A stretch of DNA of 14,031 nucleotides from Myxococcaceae bacterium (GTDB lineage Bacteria > Myxococcota > Myxococcia > Myxococcales > Myxococcaceae), in contig JAGSPQ010000006.1 in the NCBI GenBank assembly GCA_018262385.1, positions 1-14,031 on the forward strand, read 5' to 3'. The notes under the pieces were generated by a model. The model ran no database searches. It saw only the letters and a program-made list of their open reading frames with translations, and was not told the origin of the DNA. This document shows positions 1-6,854 of the stretch, one piece after another; the first letter of the stretch is position 1; every line of letters begins with the position of its first letter. The translations under genes and the position numbers were made by a program.

Positions 1-3
1 CAA

Positions 4-450
4 GTGAAGTTCGCCACGCCGACCGACGAGGACATGGGGCTGCTGGCCGCTCTGCGCTCGGGCTCCGTCCCCTGGAAGGACCGCAACGAGAAGGTCGCCG
101 AGAGCCTCGAGGCGCTCACCAAGCTGCGGCCGTTCATCCAGGTCGGCAAGTTCAACGGCAGCCTGGTCGGCTACGTGACGATCGAGCGCGACGGCCCGGT
201 GCCGGGCGCTGCCTACATGCGGAACATCGTGGTCACCGCGTCGCTGCAGAAGCGCGGCGTCGGCACCCAGCTGCTCAACCGTTCACTGGAAGTCGCCCGG
301 GACATGAACCGCAAGACGCTCGCGCTCCGGGTTGATCCGGCGAACGCGCCGGCGGTCTCCTTCTACCGGAAGGCCGGCTTCACCACCGTCGCCACCGTGG
401 TGAGCAAGAAGAGCGGCAAGCTGCGGCTGCTGATGAGCCGCGAGCTGTAG
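4..450 (+). CDS. GNAT-family N-acetyltransferase (start uncertain at window edge)
   Basis: This gene encodes a small cytosolic protein of the GCN5-related N-acetyltransferase fold, which transfers an acetyl group from acetyl-CoA to an amine; the acceptor cannot be read from the sequence. The acetyl-CoA pyrophosphate-binding motif is visible as QKRGVG at residues 82-87, directly after the beta-4 strand YMRNIVV. The C-terminal signature FYRKAGF lies at about 119-125, followed by a last strand ending in RLLMSREL. The visible length of 148 aa is usual for single-domain GNATs. The first possible start is GTG at base 4, but the frame is still open at base 1, so the true start may be a few codons outside the window. 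The next gene begins 39 bases after the TAG stop on the same strand, so the two may be co-transcribed. I am sure of the family and unsure of the start. Confidence 0.88.
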   Translation: MKFATPTDEDMGLLAALRSGSVPWKDRNEKVAESLEALTKLRPFIQVGKFNGSLVGYVTIERDGPVPGAAYMRNIVVTASLQKRGVGTQLLNRSLEVARDMNRKTLALRVDPANAPAVSFYRKAGFTTVATVVSKKSGKLRLLMSREL

Positions 451-489
451 CGAAATTCCCCCCGCCATCGCCGGGTTGCCTTCGAACAG

Positions 490-1098
490 ATGCGTTGGCT
501 CCTTGCGCTGATGGCGGTGGTGGGACTGGTGGCCGCCGGCTTCTTTCTCGGCAGCCGCCTCCCACCCCAGGCCCCGTCACCCACGGTGGTCGAGCGGCTG
601 CGCGCCGTCTCGCGGCTGCAGGTGCTCGACGTCTCGGTCACCCGCAAGGTGACCCTCCAGCCGGATCCGGTGGATCAGCCGACCGTCACCGGCGCGCTGG
701 TGCAGTGGGCGCGCTACGCGGTCGCTCCTCCCTCGGGGACGGCGCTGGTCACGGCAGAGGCGCACTTCGCGATCGATCTGTCGAAGCTCCCGCCGGACGC
801 GGTGAGCGTGCAGGGCGAGCGGGTCGAGCTGACCCTGCCGGAGGCCGAGGTGTCGATCGAGCTGACCCCCGCGCAGACCGAGGTGGTGGTCTCGAACCTC
901 GACTCGCAGCAGACCACCGCGCTGCTGGCCAAGGCGCAGGTCGAGCTGGGGCAGTCGCTCGCCAGGGACCCGCGGCTGCGGGAGAAGGCCCGGGTGGCGG
1001 CCGAGAGAGCGCTGGGCGCGGTGGTGCTGGCGCTGGGCTTCAAAGAGGTGCGGTTCAACCAGCCGGTGGGCCCGCCGGTGCCCGCCCCCGCCCGCTGA
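490..1098 (+). CDS. DUF4230-like membrane-anchored protein
   Basis: The protein has 202 residues with a single N-terminal hydrophobic segment (about residues 3-21), read as a signal anchor, so most of the chain should be outside the cytoplasm. The central part has the look of the DUF4230 family: a beta-rich stretch around residues 85-125 with an acidic 'AIDLSKLP' segment, then 'VELTLPEAEVSIEL', followed by a long charged helix with 'ARDPRLREKARVAAERAL' and a short final strand. The function of this family is unknown. The tail ends in a Pro/Ala-rich stretch (PVGPPVPAPAR). ATG at 490 is the only start that preserves the hydrophobic anchor; no clear Shine-Dalgarno sequence precedes it. The gene runs head to tail after the acetyltransferase and meets the next gene stop to stop with only 3 bases between them. 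The family assignment is by pattern recognition and moderately confident. Confidence 0.75.
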   Translation: MRWLLALMAVVGLVAAGFFLGSRLPPQAPSPTVVERLRAVSRLQVLDVSVTRKVTLQPDPVDQPTVTGALVQWARYAVAPPSGTALVTAEAHFAIDLSKLPPDAVSVQGERVELTLPEAEVSIELTPAQTEVVVSNLDSQQTTALLAKAQVELGQSLARDPRLREKARVAAERALGAVVLALGFKEVRFNQPVGPPVPAPAR

Positions 1099-1101
1099 AG
1101 C

Positions 1102-2088
1102 TCACAGCTGGATCCGCGCTCCGCCCTCGGCGGCCGACACGGTGGCGGCTGCGAACGCCTGCTGCACCCGCGCGCCTTCCTCGAAGGTGGCCAGCCGCAC
1201 CCGCTCGCCGCCGTCGATGATCGCCAGCAGCTCGCGCGCGTTCTCCACGTGCGCCTGGGCCCACGGCTCGCGCCGGCCTTCCACCGGACCCAGCGGTGGG
1301 CTGAGCGTCGACCAGCCCTCGGACGCCGGAAAGCTCACCTGGGCCGGGCCGAGCTGCCAGCCGCCGAGCGCAGGCACGTAGCCTCCCGCCACCCGGGCCA
1401 CCCGGCGCTCGGCGAACAGCACCCAGATCCCATGAATCCCCGGCTCGGAGGAGGCCGCCTGGGTGATGGTCACCTGCCGCCCGGAGGCGAGCCCCACCGC
1501 GATCGCCACCCGCTGCAGCGGCAGCTGCTGCCGCGTCGCCTCGACCCAGGCCGGCGCCTCGCCCATCAGCCAGAAGGCGGCGTCGAGCAGGTGCGACATC
1601 CCGCTCCAGTCGCCCGAGGCCTCGCTGCCGGGCGGGTGGGCGAACGCGCTGCGCACGGTGACGGTCAGCGCGGTCGGCCGGGGCCAGGTCTGCGCCCAGT
1701 CGCGCAGCGCCACGAACGGCGGCAGCTGCCGGTAGGGGAAGCCGACCCCGCACACGCTGGCGGGACGCTCGGCGGCGGCGCGGGCCAGCGCGAGCGCCTC
1801 CTCGGCGGTGAAGGCCAGCGGCTTCTCGCACAGCACGTGGCGGCCCGCGCTCAGCGCCGCCAGCACGTGGGCGTGGTGCGCGCGGTCGGGGCTGGCGACC
1901 ACCACCACCTCGCAGGCGGCGCACAGCTCGGCGACGTCGGTGGTGGCGAGCGGGATTCCTTCCCGGGCGGCGACCTCGGCGGTCTTCGCCCGGTCCTGGC
2001 CGCAGAGCGCGACCACCTCGGCCCCCGCGCCGCGAAAAGCGCCGACGTGCATCCGACCCCAGTTGGTGCCGATGACGCCGACGCGCAT
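1102..2088 (-). CDS. Gfo/Idh/MocA-family oxidoreductase
   Basis: This is an NAD(P)-dependent oxidoreductase of the glucose-fructose oxidoreductase / inositol dehydrogenase / MocA family, 328 aa, the usual length. The N-terminal Rossmann fold shows the glycine-rich loop GVIGTNWG (residues 4-11). The family signature CEKPLAFT carries the conserved Glu-Lys-Pro at 88-90, where the lysine is part of the active site. The conserved His...Asp pair typical of the C-terminal domain is seen in 'SHLLDAAFWLMGE' (His166, Asp169). The substrate, probably a sugar, polyol or related carbonyl compound, cannot be deduced. ATG at 2088 starts directly on the first beta strand and an AAGG lies 8 bases upstream. 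It is the last gene of a leftward five-gene unit, 14 bases after the EF-hand-like gene, with no obvious functional tie to its neighbours. Its stop lies 3 bases from the stop of the convergent DUF4230-like gene. Confidence 0.92.
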   Translation of the reverse strand: MRVGVIGTNWGRMHVGAFRGAGAEVVALCGQDRAKTAEVAAREGIPLATTDVAELCAACEVVVVASPDRAHHAHVLAALSAGRHVLCEKPLAFTAEEALALARAAAERPASVCGVGFPYRQLPPFVALRDWAQTWPRPTALTVTVRSAFAHPPGSEASGDWSGMSHLLDAAFWLMGEAPAWVEATRQQLPLQRVAIAVGLASGRQVTITQAASSEPGIHGIWVLFAERRVARVAGGYVPALGGWQLGPAQVSFPASEGWSTLSPPLGPVEGRREPWAQAHVENARELLAIIDGGERVRLATFEEGARVQQAFAAATVSAAEGGARIQL

Positions 2089-2102
2089 GGAAGAGGCCTT
2101 CG

Positions 2103-2822
2103 CTACTTTGCTTCGAGATCGCCGTCGTGGATCTGCGCCAGCAGCTTGCCGGCAGGGCTGAAGATCCCGCCGTAGGTGTTGTCGCCGGCGCCGAAGTCGA
2201 TGCTGATCAGCTTCTCGCCGGTCGCAGGATCCTTCAGGTTGCGGACCACGAACTCGCCCTGGTCCACCGCCTCGAACGCATCTTTGAGCGTCACGGTGTC
2301 GGTGTACGAGGCCTGGTGGGTGGCGTCGATGATCATCTTCTTCAGCTCGGGCGGGACCTGATCCGGCCGGGTGAAGGTGACCTCTTTCTCGGTCTTCACC
2401 CCGTCGAGCAGGTCGCCGAAGGTCTGGAACTTCTTCACCACCGACTCGGGCGCGGGGGCGGGCGCCTGCTTGAGCGCCTTGGCGAGGTCCACCGCCAGCT
2501 TGCCGGTGAGCGACATCTTCTTGATCTCGTCCTTCGACAGCCCGTTGTTGTCGAGGTCGTACTTCGCGACCAGGTGCTCTTTGGCGTAGGCGACCGCCTT
2601 CTTCACGTCGGCGGGAGTGACCTGGGCGCCGAGCTTGAAGTCCCGGTGGTCGATGAACCGGAAGAACATGTCGACCAGCTTCTTCTCCGGCCCCTTGAGC
2701 TGGGGAAGCCGGGCTTTCACCTCGGCGCGGCTGATCTTCCCGTCCGCCCCGCCGGCCTGGATGATGGTCTTCGCGGCCTGCTCGAGCGCCCGGTTCACGT
2801 CGACTTTTGCGATTCGTGCCAT
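2103..2822 (-). CDS. EF-hand-like cytosolic protein of unknown function
   Basis: The protein has 239 residues with no signal peptide or membrane segment. Two EF-hand-like loops are visible. The first (about residues 23-34, ending 'ADGKISRAE') has the right spacing for a 12-residue loop but lacks acidic ligands at positions 1 and 3. The second, DLDNNGLSKDE (89-99), has good ligands, but its glutamate comes one position early, giving an 11-residue loop. A Pro/Ala linker near residues 130-138 (KQAPAPAPES) separates this helical half from a C-terminal half with 'TFTRPDQVPPELKK' and a strand-rich end, 'ISIDFGAGDNTYGGIFSPAG', that I do not recognise. An ATG also exists upstream at 2876, but it would overlap the helicase gene; ATG at 2822 lies 10 bases after the helicase stop and begins a natural N-terminus (MARIAKVDVN), so I chose it. 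Calcium binding is plausible but unproven. Confidence 0.78.
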   Translation of the reverse strand: MARIAKVDVNRALEQAAKTIIQAGGADGKISRAEVKARLPQLKGPEKKLVDMFFRFIDHRDFKLGAQVTPADVKKAVAYAKEHLVAKYDLDNNGLSKDEIKKMSLTGKLAVDLAKALKQAPAPAPESVVKKFQTFGDLLDGVKTEKEVTFTRPDQVPPELKKMIIDATHQASYTDTVTLKDAFEAVDQGEFVVRNLKDPATGEKLISIDFGAGDNTYGGIFSPAGKLLAQIHDGDLEAK

Positions 2823-2832
2823 GGGCGGCTTC

Positions 2833-4788
2833 TTAGCTCCGGCTGCCTGCCCGATACCACTCGGCGACGTCCGCAAAGCGGCTGAAGCGTTTCGCCGGGG
2901 GGAGCGCGTCGAGCAGCGCCTTGCCGTACCGCCTCTTCGTCACCCGCACGTCGAGCAGGGCGACGATCCCCCGGTCGGTGCGCGAGCGGATCAGCCGGCC
3001 GAACCCCTGGCGCAGCGCGAGCGCCGCCTGCGGCACCTGGAACGCGTCGAACGGCTCGCCCCCGCGGGCCTTCACCGCCTCGATCCGCGCGGCGGTCAGC
3101 GGCTCGTTGGGGGGCGCGAAGGGGAGCTTGTCGATGATCACCAGCGAGAGCGCGTCGCCCGGCACATCGACCCCTTCCCAGAAGCTCTGGGAGGCGAACA
3201 GCACGCTCGGCTGGGCGGTGAACGCCTCGAGCAGCGCCCGCCGCGGCCGCTGGCCCTGCAGCAGCACCTGGCCGGGGAGCCTGGGCGCCAGCCGGCCGTG
3301 CATCGCCTCCATCGCCCGCAGGCTGGTGAAGAGCACGAACGCCCGCCCCCCGGTCAGCTCGAGCAGCCGTTGAATCTCCTCTTCGGCGGCGTCGAGGAAC
3401 CCGGGCGCCGCCGGCTCGGGCAGCTGGGGCGGCAGGTAGAGGGCCGCCTGGCGGGGCCAGTCGAAGGGCGAGTCGACCCGCAGCGACCGCCAATCGCGCT
3501 GGGTGAGCCCGAACCGCTCGACCGCGAAGTCGAACGAGGTCTCCTTGCCGTTCACCGCCGGGGCGCAGAGGGTGGCGGAGGTGAAGACCACGGTGTCGAC
3601 CGAGCCGTAGAGGCGGCGGGCGAGGGTGTCGGCGATGTCGATCGGCGCGGCCTTCAGCGCGGTCGACCGGCCCTTCTGCTGCGCCCAGTAGACGTGGGTC
3701 GGATCATCGGCCCGCAGCAGGAAGTCGAGGTTCGCCGCCGACTCGCCGGCCCGCCGGTGCAGCCCGGCCAGCTCGCCCTCGGCGTCCGAGGTCATCGCCG
3801 CCAGCGCGCCGAGCGCCTGCAGCAGCGGCCGGGCCTTCGGGTGCAGCGGCGCGGTCCTGGTCGCATCGAGCCGCGCGTCGCCGCCGTCCCCGTCTCGTCC
3901 TTCGAGGGCCAGGGTGCGCTGGACGTCGCGGAAGAAGGCGTGGGCGGTGTCGCGCAGCTTCAGGCCCAGCGCGCTGGCGGCGCCGCGCTGCTTGATCGCA
4001 TCGCTGCCGAGCTGGAGCAGCGCTCCGCTCGAGACCCCGACCCCGAAGTGCTCGGTGGCGACGTCCTCCAGCGCGTGGGCCTCGTCGAAGATCACCGCGT
4101 CGTAGCGGGGCAGCACCCGCAAGCCCTCTTCGCCGCCGCGGATCCGCAAGCTGAGGTCGGCGAAGAACAGCGCGTGGTTGACGACGATCAGCTGCGAGGC
4201 CTCGGCGGTGCGGCGGGCCTGGGTGACGAAGCACTGCTCGTAGAGCGGGCACTTCCCGCCCAGGCAGTTGTCGGAATTGGTCGACAGCTGCGACCAGCTG
4301 GCCCAGTCGTCCGGCAGCTCCGACTCGGCGCGGTCTCCGGTCTGGGTGCGCATCGCCCAGTTGCGCAGCGCGGAGAAGTGGGTCGCGTCGTCGGGCGAGG
4401 CGAACAGCGGGGCCCGCTCGAAGGCCTCGAACCTCTGGGCGCACAGGTAGTTCGCCCGCCCTTTGAGCAGCGCGGCGTCGAACGGCAGCCCGACCGCGTC
4501 GCGCAGCAGCGGAATGTCCTTGAAGAAGATCTGATCCTGCAGGTTGCGGGTGGCGGTGGAGATGATCACCTTCTTCCCCGACAGCGCCGCCGGCACCAGG
4601 TAGGCGAGCGTCTTGCCGGTGCCGGTGCCCGCCTCGGCGACGAGGTGGGTGCCTTCGCGCAGCGCCGCCTCGACCGCCCGGGCGAGCTGAACCTGGGCCG
4701 GCCGCAGCTCGAACCCGGGCATCGCCGCCGAGAGCGCCCCCCGGGTGCCGAGCAGCCCTTCGACGTCGAGGGGGGAAGGGCGGGTCAC
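2833..4788 (-). CDS. dinG: DinG/XPD-type ATP-dependent DNA helicase with Fe-S cluster
   Basis: This is a superfamily 2 helicase of the XPD/DinG class, which unwinds DNA 5' to 3' and acts on repair intermediates, R-loops or G-quadruplexes in characterised relatives. Reading from GTG at 4788 gives 651 aa. Visible motifs are: the Walker A loop EAGTGTGKT (52-60); four cysteines placed as a 4Fe-4S ligand set (Cys116, Cys175, Cys180, Cys186, the last three in 'NCLGGKCPLYEQC'); the DEAH box at 235-238; the segment 'SFWEGVDVPG' that precedes the 'DKLPFAPP' element; and motif VI QGFGRLIRSR at 594-603. No exonuclease domain is fused, so it resembles the helicase-only DinG/YoaA type. The start overlaps the stop of the upstream zinc-ribbon gene in the 4-base string GTGA, which suggests translational coupling. 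The family is certain; the gene symbol is by similarity and could equally be a YoaA-like paralogue. Confidence 0.92.
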   Translation of the reverse strand: MTRPSPLDVEGLLGTRGALSAAMPGFELRPAQVQLARAVEAALREGTHLVAEAGTGTGKTLAYLVPAALSGKKVIISTATRNLQDQIFFKDIPLLRDAVGLPFDAALLKGRANYLCAQRFEAFERAPLFASPDDATHFSALRNWAMRTQTGDRAESELPDDWASWSQLSTNSDNCLGGKCPLYEQCFVTQARRTAEASQLIVVNHALFFADLSLRIRGGEEGLRVLPRYDAVIFDEAHALEDVATEHFGVGVSSGALLQLGSDAIKQRGAASALGLKLRDTAHAFFRDVQRTLALEGRDGDGGDARLDATRTAPLHPKARPLLQALGALAAMTSDAEGELAGLHRRAGESAANLDFLLRADDPTHVYWAQQKGRSTALKAAPIDIADTLARRLYGSVDTVVFTSATLCAPAVNGKETSFDFAVERFGLTQRDWRSLRVDSPFDWPRQAALYLPPQLPEPAAPGFLDAAEEEIQRLLELTGGRAFVLFTSLRAMEAMHGRLAPRLPGQVLLQGQRPRRALLEAFTAQPSVLFASQSFWEGVDVPGDALSLVIIDKLPFAPPNEPLTAARIEAVKARGGEPFDAFQVPQAALALRQGFGRLIRSRTDRGIVALLDVRVTKRRYGKALLDALPPAKRFSRFADVAEWYRAGSRS

Positions 4789-5531
4789 TCCGGAGACAAC
4801 ATCGTGCGCGCCATCACCGCGAGCAGGCCAAGGCACAGCAGCAGGCCGGCGATCACCACCACGTACTTCCACTTCGGATCGAACTTCACCGTCGCCGGGC
4901 TCCCCTTCGCCAGCGCGCTGGGGACGAGCGCCATTCGCAGCACCTCGTCGCGGCCGCGCGCGGCGTACGGATCTTCGGGCGAGGCGGCCAGCCGCAGCCG
5001 GTAGAGGCGGCCGACCGAGGCGAGATCCTGCTCGGAGACGGCGCGCTGCCGCAGCGAGACGTGGAGCGCCTCGTTGCCCCAGTCGCAGAGCAGCTCGACC
5101 CAGGCGGTCTGCAGCCAGGCGGCCGGAGCGACCTCGCCCGGATCGAACTGGGCGAAGGTCAGCCCGCACTGGGCGCAGCTGGCCGCGCTGCCCGGGCGGG
5201 GCGCCACGCACTTGGGGCAGCGGCCGGCCGGGACCTCGAACGGCCCGGCCCGGGCGGCCTCGGCGGCGATCGCGACCGCGTCCGAGCCGGCCAGCCGCAG
5301 CGCGACCACGTTCGAGGTGCCGGGGGCCGAGGTCAGCTGCAGCGCCGGCCGCTCGCCGGTGACGGTCGGGGCGACCGGGGCGAGCGGAACCAGCGGCGCC
5401 GGAAGGGAGGAAGGAGGGCTGACCCGCGCGGCGTTGGCGCAGGCAGGGCAGGTGAGCACCAGCGCGCCGCCGTCGAGCTTGAAGTCGCGCAGCTCGACCA
5501 GCCGTTCGCACTTGGGGCAGAGGAACTTCAC
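4785..5531 (-). CDS. Membrane-anchored double zinc-ribbon protein
   Basis: The protein has 248 residues with two cysteine-based zinc-ribbon modules. The N-terminal one is Cys5-x2-Cys8 and Cys28-x2-Cys31, starting almost at the first residue (VKFLCPKCERL). The second is Cys105-x2-Cys108 and Cys119-x2-Cys122 (RCPKC...CAQCG). A Pro/Ala/Val-rich linker (about 38-60) joins them. A region rich in Trp, Leu and Ala follows ('WLQTAWVELLCDWGN'), and the chain ends in one hydrophobic segment at about 223-241 with a short tail, so it is probably tail-anchored with the zinc ribbons in the cytoplasm. GTG at 5531 overlaps the protease stop (GTGA) and its own stop overlaps the helicase start (GTGA), placing it as the middle of a coupled trio. 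Zinc binding is inferred from the paired CxxC motifs. No function can be assigned; it could be an adaptor for the neighbouring intramembrane protease. Confidence 0.85.
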   Translation of the reverse strand: MKFLCPKCERLVELRDFKLDGGALVLTCPACANAARVSPPSSLPAPLVPLAPVAPTVTGERPALQLTSAPGTSNVVALRLAGSDAVAIAAEAARAGPFEVPAGRCPKCVAPRPGSAASCAQCGLTFAQFDPGEVAPAAWLQTAWVELLCDWGNEALHVSLRQRAVSEQDLASVGRLYRLRLAASPEDPYAARGRDEVLRMALVPSALAKGSPATVKFDPKWKYVVVIAGLLLCLGLLAVMARTMLSPE

Positions 5532-6454
5532 AGGCTGACCACCACCGGCATCAAGGTCAGCGCGAAGAACACGAAGCACACGGCGCACACCACCTTTCGA
5601 CCCGCCGACAGCGGCTGGTCCGGATGACTTACTTCCGGGTGGGTGTAGCCGACGACTTTTCTGGTGACGAGGAACCAGACGATCCAGGTGGCGCTGAAGA
5701 AGACGATCAACCCCACCAGCACCGCGCTCATCACCTTGCCGATCGTCACCGCCCGGGGGCCGAACCAGGCGAAGGTGAGGTGCCCGGCGTCGAGCTGCCC
5801 GATCGGCATCAGGTTCAGCATCGTCACCACCATTCCGAACCAGGCGGCGAGGAACACCGGGTGGACGAAGAGGTCTTTCCCTGAAGGCAGCGGGCCGTGC
5901 ACCAGGTACTGCAGGCCCCAGGTGAGCAGGTTGTGGCCGAAGAACTCCGCGGTCGGGTCGGGGGCGAAGGCGGCTCCGCGCAGCAGCTCGATCCACCGCG
6001 GGACCAGCACCCACAGCGAGGTGGTGCCGGGGAAGAACGGCGGGGGGCTGGGGGCGTCTCCCACCCGGCACAGCCCGAGCCCCACCACCAGCAGCGGGAT
6101 CGCGATCAGCAGCCCGGCGAGTGGCCCGGCAGCGCCGATGTCGACCAGCGCGTTGCGGCTGGGGATCTTGCCGCGCAGGCGGATCACCGCGCCCATCGTG
6201 CCGAAGCCGAGCGGCAGCGGGATGAAGTACGGCAGGCTCGAGTCGACCCCGTGGCGCCGCGCCATCACGTAGTGGCCCATCTCGTGCGCGCCGAGGATCA
6301 GCATCGCGCAGAACGAGAACAGCCCCGCGTCGAGCGCGCGATCCGCCCAGGGCTGGGTGGGGGAGGTGAACTGGTAGACGAACGACCCGAAGGTGGTCGC
6401 CACCGTCGCGAGAAAGAGAACCGCATGGAGCCAGAGCCGCTTCACCGTTGACAT
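5528..6454 (-). CDS. Site-2-type intramembrane metalloprotease (peptidase family M50)
   Basis: This is a polytopic inner-membrane zinc protease of the site-2 protease group, which cuts membrane-embedded substrates such as anti-sigma factors. In 308 aa it has the zinc-binding HEMGH at residues 57-61 in a hydrophobic helix ('MLILGAHEMGH'), and the third zinc ligand region 'LNLMPIGQLDAGH' (213-225, Asp222) in a later helix. A Gly/Pro-rich segment 'DIGAAGPLAGLL' (105-116) matches the conserved GxxGPL element between them. Hydrophobic stretches at about 9-29, 41-56, 108-128, 200-220 and near the C-terminus suggest five or six membrane spans. No PDZ domain is present, so it belongs with the compact M50 forms. 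ATG at 6454 lacks a Shine-Dalgarno sequence and is only 31 bases from a divergent start. It is the first gene of the leftward unit. The substrate is unknown; no sigma/anti-sigma pair is present in the window. Confidence 0.92.
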   Translation of the reverse strand: MSTVKRLWLHAVLFLATVATTFGSFVYQFTSPTQPWADRALDAGLFSFCAMLILGAHEMGHYVMARRHGVDSSLPYFIPLPLGFGTMGAVIRLRGKIPSRNALVDIGAAGPLAGLLIAIPLLVVGLGLCRVGDAPSPPPFFPGTTSLWVLVPRWIELLRGAAFAPDPTAEFFGHNLLTWGLQYLVHGPLPSGKDLFVHPVFLAAWFGMVVTMLNLMPIGQLDAGHLTFAWFGPRAVTIGKVMSAVLVGLIVFFSATWIVWFLVTRKVVGYTHPEVSHPDQPLSAGRKVVCAVCFVFFALTLMPVVVSL

Positions 6455-6475
6455 CGAAGAGGGGGTTCATATCCT
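6448..6475 (+). promoter_or_regulatory. Predicted sigma70-type promoter for the 6486 lipoprotein gene
   Basis: A perfect -35 hexamer TTGACA (6448-6453) is followed after 16 bases by TATCCT (6470-6475), which matches the -10 consensus at four of six positions. Transcription would begin near 6482, only about four bases before the ATG at 6486. No Shine-Dalgarno sequence precedes that ATG at a useful distance, which fits a leaderless or nearly leaderless mRNA. The -35 box overlaps the first codons of the divergent protease gene. This is a sequence match only and was not tested. Confidence 0.5.
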
Positions 6476-6485
6476 CCGCGCGCCC

Positions 6486-6839
6486 ATGACGCGCACTCTG
6501 ATCCTCGCCGCCGCCGTCGCCGCCTCCTCCAGCTGTGCCTCGGTCGACTGGGTGACCGTCGCCTCGAATGAGGTGGTCACCAACGGCGGGGACGCGATGG
6601 CGGTGTTCCAGGTGAGCACGATCGGCGTCACTGCCATCTTCCACCTGATCACCATCGTCCCCGGCGGCGACCTGGACGACTCGGTGAACAAGGTGCTGGT
6701 CGCCGAGGCGAAGAAGATCGGCGCGAGCAAGGTGAACCTGATCAGCGCCAGCACCACTCCCCGCGACGGCTTCTTCCGGGTGTACGGGACGCTGATCGGG
6801 TTGCCGACCGCGACCGTGGTCGGCATCGCAGTCAAGTAG
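6486..6839 (+). CDS. Small exported protein, probable lipoprotein
   Basis: The protein has 117 residues and I do not recognise its family. The N-terminus (MTRTLILAAAVAASSSCASV) has a positive residue, a hydrophobic core and a cysteine at position 17. The residues before the cysteine are Ser-Ser-Ser, so the lipobox is imperfect at position -3 and lipidation is likely rather than certain. The mature part contains two hydrophobic patches, 'VSTIGVTAIFHLITIVPG' and 'LIGLPTATVVGIAVK', around a charged helix 'DDSVNKVLVAEAKKIGASKVNLI'. This alternation resembles small envelope proteins of the TRL type, but the similarity is too weak to name it. ATG at 6486 is preferred because it begins the signal peptide; earlier in-frame codons would run back into the divergent protease gene. 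The next gene follows after 15 bases and is probably co-transcribed. Confidence 0.72.
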   Translation: MTRTLILAAAVAASSSCASVDWVTVASNEVVTNGGDAMAVFQVSTIGVTAIFHLITIVPGGDLDDSVNKVLVAEAKKIGASKVNLISASTTPRDGFFRVYGTLIGLPTATVVGIAVK

Positions 6840-6854
6840 CGACCGCCCGCCCGA

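Noticed and set aside
2823..2876. Upstream ATG at 2876 for the EF-hand-like gene
   Set aside because: It would add 18 residues overlapping the end of the helicase gene; ATG at 2822 gives a clean 10-base gap.
4789..5511. Long N-terminal extension of the helicase frame
   Set aside because: The extension is Arg/Ala/Gly-rich with no domain and lies opposite the codon pattern of the zinc-ribbon gene in another frame; the GTGA overlap gives a natural helicase start at 4788.
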